From Geomonas anaerohicana (GTDB lineage: Bacteria; Desulfobacterota; Desulfuromonadia; Geobacterales; Geobacteraceae): a stretch of 64,000 nucleotides of DNA. Each line of letters starts with the position of its first letter. Position 1 is the first letter of the stretch. Positions 54,026-63,115 of the stretch are shown here, in pieces. The stretch is taken from NCBI RefSeq assembly GCF_016458305.1, contig NZ_JAEMHL010000007.1:1-64000 (forward strand). The letters run 5' to 3'. Under the pieces are notes generated by a model that was not told the DNA's origin, did not search any database, and worked only from the letters and a program-made list of their open reading frames with translations. The position numbers and the translations under genes were made by a program.

Positions 54026-55300
54026 ATGTTTACTTCGTCGACTCCACCAAAACTTCGCCTCACCACGCTCCCCAACGGGGTGCGGGTGGTCAGCCAGCAG
54101 ATCCCGGGGATGCAGAGCGCCGCCATCGGCATCCGCATCGACAGCAGCACCCGGAACGAACAACCCGATACCGGCGGCGCCTCCCATTTCATCGAGCACC
54201 TTCTCTTCAAGGGGACCCCAACCCGCACCGCCGATCAGATCACGGATGAATTCAACAGCATCGGCGCCCGGGCCAACGCCTACACCAGCCAGGAGGAGGT
54301 CTTCTACTACGCGGTCTCCCTGGCCTCCATCATCCCGGTCACCTTCGACATCCTGGCCGACATGTTCGTGCACTCATCCCTCCCGGAAGAGGAGGTGGAA
54401 AAGGAGCGCGGCGTGGTGCTGCAGGAAATCCTGATGAACCAGGACAACCCGAGCCGGTTCATCTACAACCAGTTTCACCAGGGGTTCTGGCAGGGGCACC
54501 CGCTGGGGACGCCCATTCTCGGCACCGCTGAAACCATCAGCGCCATCTCGCGGGAGCGTCTGATGGAGCACAAGCTGTCCAACTACCTGACCAACGCCAC
54601 CATCGTCTCGGTGGCGGGCAACGTGGACCACGACCAGATCGCCGAGCAGGCGGCCCGCCTGCTTGGAGAGCTCCCGACCGGGACGCCGACAGGAAAGAAA
54701 GCGACTTCAGGCTACCAGGTCGCCATCGGACAGCACGTACACTACACCCGCCCTATGGAGCAGACCCATTTCTACATGGGCTACCCGCTTCCCCCCGCGG
54801 GGAACGAACACCGTCACAAACTCGCCGTCTTCAACCAGATCCTGGGCAGCGGCATGAACTCGCGCCTGTTCCGCGAGGTGCGCGAGCGCAGAAGCCTCGC
54901 CTACACGGTCTACTCGATGATGTCCTCCTACACCGATTCCGCCGGGCTCATGATTTACGCCGGGACCGGTCCGGAGCGGGCCCAGGAGGCGGTGGACGTC
55001 TGCCACGCGGAGGTGCTCCGGTTCTGCGATGAAATGGTGACCGATGACGTCCTGGCGGCCGCCAAGGAGCAGATCCGCTGCGCGAGACTGATGGCCCTGG
55101 ACGACTGCGAGACCCAGGTGCGCAGGATATCCAATACCACCTCGCTTCTGGGCGCGCCGGAGCCGATCGAATCCTCCTTGGAGGCCATCGCCGCGGTGAG
55201 CGCCGACGAGGTGCGGGAGGTGGCACAGTTGCTGTTTAAGGATGTGGTGCCGCGCGTCGAATCGGTGGGGCCGGGAGAGGGGCCGGGACTGCCCCGCTAG
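54026..55300 (+). CDS. M16-family zinc peptidase
   Basis: A 424-aa peptidase of the processing-peptidase/PqqL type. The inverted zinc motif HFIEH (H54, E57, H58) in GGASHFIEHLLFKGTP is intact, and EEVEKERGVVLQEI downstream gives the third ligand. The C-terminal M16 half has RLFREVRERRSLAYTVYS. One chain with an active and an inactive half. It could act alone as a homodimer. AAGGAG before the ATG. Confidence 0.93.
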   Translation: MFTSSTPPKLRLTTLPNGVRVVSQQIPGMQSAAIGIRIDSSTRNEQPDTGGASHFIEHLLFKGTPTRTADQITDEFNSIGARANAYTSQEEVFYYAVSLASIIPVTFDILADMFVHSSLPEEEVEKERGVVLQEILMNQDNPSRFIYNQFHQGFWQGHPLGTPILGTAETISAISRERLMEHKLSNYLTNATIVSVAGNVDHDQIAEQAARLLGELPTGTPTGKKATSGYQVAIGQHVHYTRPMEQTHFYMGYPLPPAGNEHRHKLAVFNQILGSGMNSRLFREVRERRSLAYTVYSMMSSYTDSAGLMIYAGTGPERAQEAVDVCHAEVLRFCDEMVTDDVLAAAKEQIRCARLMALDDCETQVRRISNTTSLLGAPEPIESSLEAIAAVSADEVREVAQLLFKDVVPRVESVGPGEGPGLPR

Positions 55301-55357
55301 GCGGGCGTGCCCGAGGACCCGGAAGGACTAGTAACTATCGGCCGCCGGTAACGGTAA

Positions 55358-55447
55358 AAGTCCCCCTTTGACAAAGGGGATTTAGGGGGATTTGCTTTTG
55401 GTTGTGGAGAGGCAAATCCCCCCGCCCCCCTTTGCAAAGGGGGGAGC
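55358..55447. repeat. Dispersed palindromic repeat
   Basis: GTCCCCCTTTGACAAAGGGG, ATTTAGGGGGATTTGCTTTT, then AAATCCCCCCGCCCCCCTTT and GCAAAGGGGGG. Its two halves are inverted with respect to each other. Close relative of 62958-63055. Confidence 0.75.
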
Positions 55448-55490
55448 GACAGGCGACAGGCGGCAGAAGATTGTCGCTAATCAGAAATGG

Positions 55491-55520
55491 TAAGGGGCGA
55501 GATGACTCGCCCCTTTTTTT
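55491..55520 (+). terminator. Rho-independent terminator
   Basis: AAGGGGCGAG and CTCGCCCCTT form the stem, followed on the plus strand by TTTTT. It may serve the M16 gene upstream or mark the end of the facing small gene. Confidence 0.75.
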
Positions 55521-55541
55521 GCGTCTGCCTGAAACCGATCG

Positions 55542-55751
55542 TTAACTCATCTCGTCGCTGTCCCCGCACAGGTGCGGGAAGTGCTCGTGGTGCATCTCGT
55601 GTTTCAGCCCCTGTATGGTGCCGCAGGTGGCGCAGAGATATTTCTCGCTTTGATCGCTGTACACGTTGCGTTCGCAGGACGAGCTCCAAACCCTGACGTC
55701 GCAGGAATGATCATCCATCTCGACTCCCGTCTGCTTCCTTTCGTCTGTCAT
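55542..55751 (-). CDS. Small Cys/His-rich protein, probable zinc binder
   Basis: A 69-aa protein. CATCGTIQGLKHEMHHEHF, then PHLCGD packs CxxC and five His near the C-terminus; two more Cys lie at 17 and 26. GGGAGG lies before the ATG, so it looks real. The family is not recognised. A zinc-finger-like fold is inference. Confidence 0.65.
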   Translation of the reverse strand: MTDERKQTGVEMDDHSCDVRVWSSSCERNVYSDQSEKYLCATCGTIQGLKHEMHHEHFPHLCGDSDEMS

Positions 55752-55773
55752 GTCCGTCGCCTCCCTTCTCTTA

Positions 55774-57303
55774 TTAAAGCCCGATGATCATCTGGCTTAA
55801 TTTAAATATACCCCTTGCGAAGGAACCAAGCTCCGATTTTGTGAGGCTCTCGAAGATGAGTTCGTTGCCCACCGGGTGCTCCGGGTCCACCACACGCTGG
55901 ATCGGCTCCAGGACGTCGGGAAGATCACTGTTTTCAAAGGTCGTGTCGGGCTGGTAGCGGCAAAGGCGCGCATCGTGGTCATCGGCCAGGCACTCCAGGT
56001 GGCGGGTCAGGTTTTCCACGTTTTCGAAGCGCCAGTCTTCACCGCATCCCAAGAGGCCGGCGTGCTCGGCGAGGAGCGATGCGCGCAAGCCGCGGATTGC
56101 CGCCGTCATCTCTCCCTCTCGGCCCGGTTCCGTTTCCCAGGCCACGTTGAGTTCCGTGTCCAGCCCCATGCTGCGGTTGGTGGCGTTGGCCGAGCCGATG
56201 GTGAGGAAGCGGTCGTCGATCAGGAGCAGCTTGCTGTGGATGAAGGTCATCTTGCGGTTGCCGTGATCCATCTCGGCCGAGGAGTAGACGCTCAGCGTAT
56301 GCCCGGTCTTTTCGGCAACCTGCTGCAGGGCACGGATCATGCGCATCTGGGGCAGCCCCAGGAACAGCTCCTCGGTCAGCGGCAGCCGGTCCGGGAGTAT
56401 CATGATGATCTGCAGCGGCGGGCGCTCCGCCATGCTCATCCGGGCCACCAGGGACCAGAACACCACCTGCGAGCTGAAATACTGGTTTTCCAGGTAGATG
56501 AGGTGCTGCGCCGACATGATGGCGTTGACGAACAGGTGCCGGATCTCGTGGACCTCGCGCTGGTCGGTGAGCGGTGTGCGCGCGACGGTGCGGCACACCG
56601 CGACCCGCGACGTGGGGAGGGGAAAGGCACCGGCAGGAACCGTCGGCGTCAACGCCCCCGCCTGCGGCAGTTTCAGCTCCCCCCCTCCAGAGTCGCGCCA
56701 GCGCTGCCGGAACAGCTCGAGCAGGACACCGACCACCGGCCCGGTGTGGTAGGTCTGAATGTCATGGTAGGAGCCGTACCTGGCGCCGTCGACGTCGACC
56801 CGGGCAGGGTTGTCCTTCATGTGGCGGCGATCGTCCCAGCGTGCGGAGCAGATGTCCATTCCGCCGAGGTAGGCGATGGCGCCGTCGGCGATGACGAACT
56901 TCTGATGGTGGGTGGCGCCGGTCGCGTGGACGCTGTCGAACCGGAACTGCACCTGCTCGTTGGTGGTCCAGTTGAAGATGATGTCCTGGAACCACTCCCT
57001 TTCCAGCGAGAAGACGGTGCTGAAATCCCAGGCGAGGATGTAGATGTGCAGGTGCGGGTTCACTTGGCAGAGCCGCTGCAGGAACTGCAGGAACCTCGTG
57101 TCTACGACGGCGCCGTGTTCCTCGTCCCCGCGCAGTAGGCGGACCTCCGAGTCGAACTGCCACCCGGCCAGGAGCAGGTAGCTGTGCGCGGCCAGGGCGG
57201 TGTGGTAGAAGGCGCGATAGTAGTCCTCCGCATCGACCAGTACCCCTGTACCCTCGACCGGATAGATGCCCATGCAATTGGTGCCGGGTTTAAGGACCGT
57301 CAT
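55774..57303 (-). CDS. Phospholipase D-superfamily (cardiolipin synthase-like) protein
   Basis: A 509-aa protein with two HKD motifs: H133-Q-K135 to D140 in THHQKFVIADG and the second in FIHSKLLLIDDRFLTIGSAN. No N-terminal membrane helix is seen, unlike classic cardiolipin synthases. The ATG at 57303 overlaps the stop of the EEP-family gene (ATGA), so the two are translationally coupled. EEP/PLD pairs often act on phospholipids. The upstream continuation of the frame lies inside the EEP gene and is a shadow. Confidence 0.9.
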   Translation of the reverse strand: MTVLKPGTNCMGIYPVEGTGVLVDAEDYYRAFYHTALAAHSYLLLAGWQFDSEVRLLRGDEEHGAVVDTRFLQFLQRLCQVNPHLHIYILAWDFSTVFSLEREWFQDIIFNWTTNEQVQFRFDSVHATGATHHQKFVIADGAIAYLGGMDICSARWDDRRHMKDNPARVDVDGARYGSYHDIQTYHTGPVVGVLLELFRQRWRDSGGGELKLPQAGALTPTVPAGAFPLPTSRVAVCRTVARTPLTDQREVHEIRHLFVNAIMSAQHLIYLENQYFSSQVVFWSLVARMSMAERPPLQIIMILPDRLPLTEELFLGLPQMRMIRALQQVAEKTGHTLSVYSSAEMDHGNRKMTFIHSKLLLIDDRFLTIGSANATNRSMGLDTELNVAWETEPGREGEMTAAIRGLRASLLAEHAGLLGCGEDWRFENVENLTRHLECLADDHDARLCRYQPDTTFENSDLPDVLEPIQRVVDPEHPVGNELIFESLTKSELGSFARGIFKLSQMIIGL

Positions 57304-58040
57304 GGCAGCTCCAGCGTGACGACCAGAGGCAGGTGGTCTGAGGCAACCCTCGTCAGCGGGGTGCGCGGCACCCAGACCTGGCGCACCTTGAGCTCCCGCG
57401 ATACGAACATGTGGTCGATACGCATGAAAGGGAGCTGAGAGGGCCAGGTGCCGCGCGGGAGGCGTCCCTTGAGGCCACGCTGCACGTCGTGCAGTTGCCG
57501 GGTAAGTAGCCGGTAGACCGATGAGCCGGCCATGGCGTTGAAGTCGCCGCACAGCACCACCGGGTGGCTGCACTCCGGATGTTCCAGCCATTCATGGCCG
57601 GTCATCGCCCGGGCCTGCTGCATCCGTTCGCCGCGGTTCAGCCCGAAGTGGGTGGCGAGCACCTGGATTACGTGGCCGCGCAGCGTCACCTCGGCCCAAA
57701 CCGCACCGCGGCGCTCGAAAGACGGGTGCAGTGGATCGGTGGGCACCGCGCCCGCCTTGATGAGCCGAACGTCGCCGCGGCTCAGCACGGCGTTGCCGTA
57801 GCCCCCTTCCTTCAGGTGGATGGAGGAGTGGAAATGAAACGACATCTCCAGTGTCATGGCGATGAGGTGGGCCTGGTCGATCATCTGGGTGCGCGGCAGC
57901 CCGGCGTCGAGTTCCTGCAGCGCCACGATGTCGGGGTTGCACCGATCGATGACCTCTGCGATGCGCAGCGGGGAGAGTTTGCGGTCGGTCCCGATGCAAC
58001 TGTGGACGTTGTAGGTCATCACGGAGAATGTTCTGGGCAT
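57300..58040 (-). CDS. Endonuclease/exonuclease/phosphatase-family protein
   Basis: A 246-aa protein. Motifs: TYNVHSCIGTD, IVALQELDAG (catalytic Glu), VLCGDFNAM, and RVASDHLPLVV (catalytic Asp-His). No signal peptide. First gene of a two-gene operon with the PLD-like protein. The substrate may be a phospholipid head group or a nucleic acid; not decidable here. Confidence 0.9.
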   Translation of the reverse strand: MPRTFSVMTYNVHSCIGTDRKLSPLRIAEVIDRCNPDIVALQELDAGLPRTQMIDQAHLIAMTLEMSFHFHSSIHLKEGGYGNAVLSRGDVRLIKAGAVPTDPLHPSFERRGAVWAEVTLRGHVIQVLATHFGLNRGERMQQARAMTGHEWLEHPECSHPVVLCGDFNAMAGSSVYRLLTRQLHDVQRGLKGRLPRGTWPSQLPFMRIDHMFVSRELKVRQVWVPRTPLTRVASDHLPLVVTLELP

Positions 58041-58189
58041 GGGAGGCTCCCGGGGCCGCTGGCCCTAGGATTAAAAAGCTTTTATAGAGTACATAGCAGG
58101 TGGGGGATGTCAATCGGAGCACACCGTCGGAGGTCCGACTGGTCCGACTAGTCTGACGGCGGGCGTTGGGCGTTGGGCAGGGGGCAGGG

Positions 58190-58240
58190 GGCAGGGAGGG
58201 GGAGGGGGAGGGGGAGGGGGAGGGGGAGGGGGAGGGTGCC
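58190..58240. repeat. GGGGGA hexanucleotide repeat
   Basis: About seven copies of GGGGGA on the plus strand. Runs of five G with one-base loops can form a G-quadruplex. No gene lies in the 58041-58339 gap otherwise. Confidence 0.88.
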
Positions 58241-58260
58241 ATCATTGCCGCATGTTGCAG

Positions 58261-58305
58261 CTTCACCCACCCCCCGACCCCCTCCCGTCAAGGGAGGGGG
58301 GGAAA
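58261..58305. repeat. Palindromic C/G-rich intergenic repeat
   Basis: CACCCACCCCCCGACCCCCT, CCCGTCAAGGGAGGGGGGG. Same family as 17036-17160. Confidence 0.6.
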
Positions 58306-58339
58306 GGCCAATGGTCAGCGGAGATTACAGATTAATGCA

Positions 58340-59812
58340 TCACCGTGCCTGCAGGAACTCCAGCAGCAACCGGACGCCGACGCCGGAGGCGCCTTTGGGG
58401 CCGTAGGGGCGGGCCTTGTCGTTCCAGGCGGTGCCGGCGATGTCCAGGTGCGCCCAGCGGGTGTCGCCGACGAACTGCTTCAAGAACCAACCGGCGCTTA
58501 TGGCACCGCCGTCCCTGCTGCCGGCGTTCTTAAGGTCGGCGACGTCGCTCTTCATTACCTCGCCGTATTCCTCCCAAAGCGGCAGGGGCCAGGCCCGCTC
58601 GCCGGTCTCGTCGCCGGCCCGCTTCAGGGCGTCCACCAAGCGCTGGTCGTTGCCCATGAGACCGCTCGCTTCGTGCCCGAGGGCGACCACGCAGGCACCG
58701 GTAAGGGTGGCGAGGTCGACCATGGCGGCGGGCTTGAACTGCTGCCGGGCAAAGTGGAGCGCGTCGCACAGGATCAGGCGCCCCTCGGCGTCGGTGTTGG
58801 TGATCTCGATGGTGGTCCCGGACATGGAGGCAAGGATGTCGCCGGGTTTGAAGGCGTTGCCGTCGGGCATGTTCTCGGCGGTGGGGATGATCCCCACCAC
58901 GTTCACCGGGAGCTTGAGCCGTGCCGCCGCTTCCAGGGTACCCAGCACAGCGGCGCTGCCGGCCATGTCGGTTTTCATCGCCTCCATGCCGGCGCCGGGC
59001 TTGATGGAAATGCCGCCGGAATCGAAGGTGATCCCCTTGCCGACCAAGGCCACCGGACGCCCCTTGCCGCCGCGATACTGCAGCACGATAAGGCGCGGCG
59101 CGACGGCTGCCCCTTTGCCGACGCCGATGAGCGCATTCATCCCCATCTGCTCCAGCTCTTCCAACTCGTAGACCCGGCATTCCAGCACGTTGCGCTCGGC
59201 AAGCTCCCGGGCCGCCTGGGCGAGGTATGCGGGAGTCACCACGTTGCCGGGGTGGGAAACCAGGTCGCGGGCCAGGGTGACGCCGTCATTTACGATCTGT
59301 GCCCGCTCCAGCGCCTGGCGCCCGGCCGACTCCTGGCCCGCGGGGAGCAGCACAGTCAGCGTGTCGAAGCCGAAACGTTCTTCTTTTTCCTTGGTCTTGT
59401 ACTGCTCGAAGCTGTAGCTGCCAAGCAGCATCCCCAGCGCCGCGTTCTCGGCGGAGTCAGGGGCGGCAACGGCGAGGTGCAGGGCGCTGCTGAAAGAGGA
59501 GACGCGTGCGCCGCGCAGCGCGGACACGGCGTTGCCGGCACCCTGGCGCAGACGCTCGGCGCTCATGTCCTTTTTCTTGCCCAGCCCGACCAGCACCAGG
59601 CGTTCGGCCGGGAGCTTCCCCAGCGTATGCACAAGCTTGGCGGAGCCGTTCTTGCCGGTGAATTCACGGCTCTCCGCCAGGCGCCCGAGCAGGCCGCCCA
59701 GGGCGGTGTCGCAGTCGTGGTACAACTGGTCCTTGTCGTCCTCGAAACAGCCAAGGACCAGGGCGGAGGTGGCGTGCCGCAGCGGGTGGGCAGAGCTGAT
59801 TTCGATTCTCAT
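58340..59812 (-). CDS. pepA: Leucyl aminopeptidase (M17)
   Basis: A 490-aa cytosolic dizinc aminopeptidase. VGKGITFDSGGISIKPGAGM holds zinc ligands, NTDAEGRLILCDAL is the family signature. The N-terminal macro-like domain is complete. In E. coli PepA also binds DNA; that role is unknown here. Followed on the same strand (upstream in transcription) by the DAHP synthase gene. Confidence 0.96.
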   Translation of the reverse strand: MRIEISSAHPLRHATSALVLGCFEDDKDQLYHDCDTALGGLLGRLAESREFTGKNGSAKLVHTLGKLPAERLVLVGLGKKKDMSAERLRQGAGNAVSALRGARVSSFSSALHLAVAAPDSAENAALGMLLGSYSFEQYKTKEKEERFGFDTLTVLLPAGQESAGRQALERAQIVNDGVTLARDLVSHPGNVVTPAYLAQAARELAERNVLECRVYELEELEQMGMNALIGVGKGAAVAPRLIVLQYRGGKGRPVALVGKGITFDSGGISIKPGAGMEAMKTDMAGSAAVLGTLEAAARLKLPVNVVGIIPTAENMPDGNAFKPGDILASMSGTTIEITNTDAEGRLILCDALHFARQQFKPAAMVDLATLTGACVVALGHEASGLMGNDQRLVDALKRAGDETGERAWPLPLWEEYGEVMKSDVADLKNAGSRDGGAISAGWFLKQFVGDTRWAHLDIAGTAWNDKARPYGPKGASGVGVRLLLEFLQAR

Positions 59813-59835
59813 GGGAATACCTCGCTAAGGTTTGG

Positions 59836-61188
59836 TTACTTGCACGGGTGCAGCATTTCGGCGAGCTCGAAGGCGAGCTCTACGCTTTGCTCCGCGTTGA
59901 GGCGCGGGTCGCAGTTGGTCTGGTAGTTCAGGTGCAGGTGCTTGTCCAAAAGCTGCCTGCTGCCGCCGGTGCACTCGGTGACATGGTCGCCGGTCAGCTC
60001 CAGGTGCACCCCGCCCGCCACGGTCCCCTCGGCCTTGTGGATCTCCCAGAAGGTCTTGATCTCGCGCAGGATGTCCTCGAACTTGCGCGACTTCTGTCCG
60101 AACTCGTTCTGGTAGGTGTTGCCGTGCATCGGGTCGCAGCTCCAGACCACACGATACCCCCCGCGGCTCATCTCGCGCAGCAGCTTGGGGAGGTAGTTGG
60201 CCACCTTGTCGGCGCCGAAGCGCGTGATCAGGGTGAGGCGCCCGGCCTCGTTGTCCGGGTTGAGCCGGTCCACGATCGCTTTGATGTTGTCGATGTCGTA
60301 GTTGGGACCGATCTTCATCCCCAGCGGGTTCTTCACGCCGCGCAGGAACTCGATGTGGGCGCCGTCCAACTGCCGGGTGCGGTCGCCGATCCAGAGCATG
60401 TGGCCGCTGCAGTCGTACCAGCCGCCGGTGGTGGAATCCATGCGGGTGAGGGCCTCCTCGTAGTCGAGCAGCAGCGCCTCGTGCGAGGTGTACAGGGTCA
60501 CCTGGTTCAACTGCGGCGTGTGCTGGGGGTCCAGGCCGATGGCGGTCATGAAGTTGATGGTCTTCCAGATCTGGCGCACCAGGTCCTCGTACTTCTGCCC
60601 GGCGGGGAGGGCGTCCAGCGAGGCGCGGTGCCAGGCCTGCACCCGGTCCAGCGCGGCGTAGCCGCCCAGGGTGAAGGAGCGCACCAGGTTCAGCGTGGCG
60701 GCGGCGCGGTAGTACCCCTCCAGCATGCGGCGCGGGTCGGGCGTTCTCGCCTCCAGGGTCGCCTCGGGGCTGTTCACCATGTCCCCGCGGTAGCTGGGGA
60801 GTTCGACGCCGTTCACCATTTCCGTATCGGAGGAGCGGGGCTTGGCGTACTGCCCTGCCATGCGCCCGATCTTGATGACCCGCTTCTCGCCGGCGTAGGC
60901 AACGACCACCGACATCTGCAGGATGACCTTCAGCAGTTCCCGGATGTCCGGGCCGGTGCAGCGCGAAAAGTCCTCGGCGCAGTCGCCGCACTGCAGCACG
61001 AAGGCGTTGCCGTCGACAGCCTCGGCAAGCTGCGCTTTCAAGGTCTGGCACTCGCCCGCGAAGACCAGCGGTGGCAGCTGCGACAGCGTTTTCAGCGAAT
61101 CGTCCATTGCGGGCCCTGCCGGCCAGACCGGCTGCTGCATGGCGGGAAACGAGCGCCAGCTCGATTTGCTCCATTTCGTGGTAGGCAT
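59836..61188 (-). CDS. DAHP synthase, class II
   Basis: A 450-aa enzyme making DAHP from PEP and erythrose 4-phosphate, first step of aromatic amino acid synthesis. It is the plant/Mycobacterium type: QQPVWP at the start, VLQCGDCAEDFSRCTG, RMAGQYAKPRSSD, and DCSGHMLWIGDRTRQLDGAH, VWSCDPMHGNT. The ATG at 61188 has GAAAGAGG upstream; the longer frame lacks a site. pepA follows after a 23-nt gap. Confidence 0.96.
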   Translation of the reverse strand: MPTTKWSKSSWRSFPAMQQPVWPAGPAMDDSLKTLSQLPPLVFAGECQTLKAQLAEAVDGNAFVLQCGDCAEDFSRCTGPDIRELLKVILQMSVVVAYAGEKRVIKIGRMAGQYAKPRSSDTEMVNGVELPSYRGDMVNSPEATLEARTPDPRRMLEGYYRAAATLNLVRSFTLGGYAALDRVQAWHRASLDALPAGQKYEDLVRQIWKTINFMTAIGLDPQHTPQLNQVTLYTSHEALLLDYEEALTRMDSTTGGWYDCSGHMLWIGDRTRQLDGAHIEFLRGVKNPLGMKIGPNYDIDNIKAIVDRLNPDNEAGRLTLITRFGADKVANYLPKLLREMSRGGYRVVWSCDPMHGNTYQNEFGQKSRKFEDILREIKTFWEIHKAEGTVAGGVHLELTGDHVTECTGGSRQLLDKHLHLNYQTNCDPRLNAEQSVELAFELAEMLHPCK

Positions 61189-61368
61189 GCTGAAACCTCT
61201 TTCATCGGTGAGAATGGGTATCCGTTGCAAGCGCACAAGGCTGCAGGCGAACGCGTTGCAATGGTAGCAGGATTGCACCCGATTGAAAAACTAAAAAGTT
61301 AATAAAATCAATGAAGGTCATGTTAAAGACTCTTCCAAACCGGCGCCGTCGTGGTATGATGCACGACC

Positions 61369-62868
61369 ATGAATGAGGATCGTCCCACCGACATGACACC
61401 TAAAAGCCCCACTAAAGCACCAGCCGAAACTGCGCCCGATACGGCGTGCGCACAGCCGTGCAGCGCGCAAGACGGCGTACCTGTCGAGCCGGTGACGCTA
61501 AAGAGCACCCTGTCCCGCCTCGGGGCGGATCTGTACGGCGGCCTGCGCGGCGCATGCTTTCTCCGCTCGGGTTTCGAAAGGCTCGACTGCACGCCACTGA
61601 GCCTGCTGCTGCTGGTCGTCGCAGACCTGGTGCTGAACCTGCTGGTCTCCCTGCTGCTGGTCGGGCGCGGCGGGAGCTTCTCGCTCTCTTCGCTGCCGTA
61701 CTTCCTTTTCTACCTGCCCCTTTTCCTGCTCTTCGCTGTAGCGGCCAGGTACCTGGTGCACCGCCCCCTCGCCATCTCCGGTATCGCCGCCACCTTGGTC
61801 GCTTTCAGCATCCCCATCGAAGTCTGCCACGGCATCCTGGAGTGGCTCGCCCAGTGGCGCTCCTTCGAATGGTTTTCAGACTACCTCGCCGCTCCGCACT
61901 ACTACCGCTTCTTCGGCTGGTGGATCGCCGCCTCCCTGGTCTTCCTGCTGCGCCTGGATGGTCCGCGCGGTTTGGGGCGTCGCCTCCGCCTGGCGCTCCT
62001 GTTCCTGGTGCTGGTGGCCGTGCCGCTCTACTATTACCAGCGCGCCGACCTCTGGGTCAGCAAGGAGGGGGGCAACGAGAGCGGCGAATTGTCGCTCACC
62101 GACGAGGTGCTTACGGCGCAGAACCGGCTCCTGGATGAGCAACTCGCCGCCCTGCAGCCCGGGCGCCGCGGCCACAGCGACCTCTATTTCGTCGGCTTTG
62201 CCGGGGATGCCTCCCAAGACGTATTCCTCAAGGAACTGAGCGTGACCCGGCAACTCTTCGACACCCGCTTCGGGACCGAGGGGCGCTCGGTGCTGCTGGT
62301 CAACAATCCGCAGAGCGCCACCGCGCTCCCCTTCGCCACGGTCGGCAACCTGGAACGAGCCCTGGTGCGGGTGGGCGAGGTGATGAACCGCGACGAGGAC
62401 GTCCTCTTTTTCTACCTGAGTTCGCACGGTTCCCGCGATCAGGAACTGGAGGTGAGCAATCCTCCGCTGGAGCTGAAGCAGGTGACGCCGGAACTGCTGC
62501 GGCGACTGCTGCGCAAGGCGGGGATCAGGTACAAGGTGGTGGTGGTTTCGGCCTGCTTCTCCGGAGGTTTCATCCAGCCGCTGCAGGATCACGACAGCCT
62601 GTTGATCACGGCGGCCGACGCGACCCACGAGTCCTTCGGCTGCGGCTTCGGGGAGAACTACACCTGGTTCGGGGAGGCCTTCGTCGGCGACGCGTTGCGC
62701 AGCACCTACAGCTTTACGGAAGCCTTCGAAAAGAGCCGCGACACCATCAGGAAGTGGGAAACAGAGAAGGACGAGACCCCCTCCAACCCGCAGATCTGGG
62801 CCGGGAAAGACATCTGGCCGATCTTGAAGAGGCTGCAAAAGGAACTGGAGCAGCGGGGAGGAAAATAG
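61369..62868 (+). CDS. Membrane-anchored C13-type (caspase-fold) cysteine protease
   Basis: A 499-aa protein. After a cytosolic N-terminus it has about five hydrophobic segments (76-98, 108-128, 136-158, 183-196, 207-223). Residues 265-495 form a clan CD peptidase domain: catalytic H353 in FFYLSSHGSRD and C396 in VVVSACFSGGF, as in the C13 (legumain/GPI-transamidase) family. The protease domain should lie outside the inner membrane if the last helix exits to the periplasm; topology is inferred. ATG at 61369 or 61393. A sorting or processing role is possible but unproven. Confidence 0.85.
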   Translation: MNEDRPTDMTPKSPTKAPAETAPDTACAQPCSAQDGVPVEPVTLKSTLSRLGADLYGGLRGACFLRSGFERLDCTPLSLLLLVVADLVLNLLVSLLLVGRGGSFSLSSLPYFLFYLPLFLLFAVAARYLVHRPLAISGIAATLVAFSIPIEVCHGILEWLAQWRSFEWFSDYLAAPHYYRFFGWWIAASLVFLLRLDGPRGLGRRLRLALLFLVLVAVPLYYYQRADLWVSKEGGNESGELSLTDEVLTAQNRLLDEQLAALQPGRRGHSDLYFVGFAGDASQDVFLKELSVTRQLFDTRFGTEGRSVLLVNNPQSATALPFATVGNLERALVRVGEVMNRDEDVLFFYLSSHGSRDQELEVSNPPLELKQVTPELLRRLLRKAGIRYKVVVVSACFSGGFIQPLQDHDSLLITAADATHESFGCGFGENYTWFGEAFVGDALRSTYSFTEAFEKSRDTIRKWETEKDETPSNPQIWAGKDIWPILKRLQKELEQRGGK

Positions 62869-62957
62869 ATAACAGCGTCGATGCAGGCGTAATGGAACCT
62901 GCTCGTCGATGCTTTGATGCCGCGGAGAGGGCTCCTCTCACGCGGCATTTTGTTGGA

Positions 62958-63055
62958 AGTCCCCCTTTTACAAAGGGGGATTTAGGAGGATTTGCTTTGG
63001 TTGAGGAGAGGGAAATCCCCCCTGTCCCCCCTTCGCAAAAGGGGGGGACGTGATG
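62958..63055. repeat. Dispersed palindromic repeat
   Basis: GTCCCCCTTTTACAAAGGGG, ATTTAGGAGGATTTGCTTTG, then AAATCCCCCCTGTCCCCCCT and TCGCAAAAGGGGGGGACGTG. Close relative of 55358-55447 and 23364-23409. Confidence 0.75.
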
Positions 63056-63115
63056 CCGACTTTCAACAGAAGAACATCTGCAAAGGGGGGAAGGCAGGTC
63101 AGGGGAATTCTTTTA

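Noticed and set aside
57304-57591. Extended N-terminus of the PLD protein
   Set aside because: The region lies inside the EEP gene and translates to Pro/Arg/Ala-rich shadow sequence; the ATGA overlap gives a better start.
58166-59926. A 586-codon plus-strand frame opposite pepA
   Set aside because: It starts inside the GGGGGA repeat and is a shadow of pepA.
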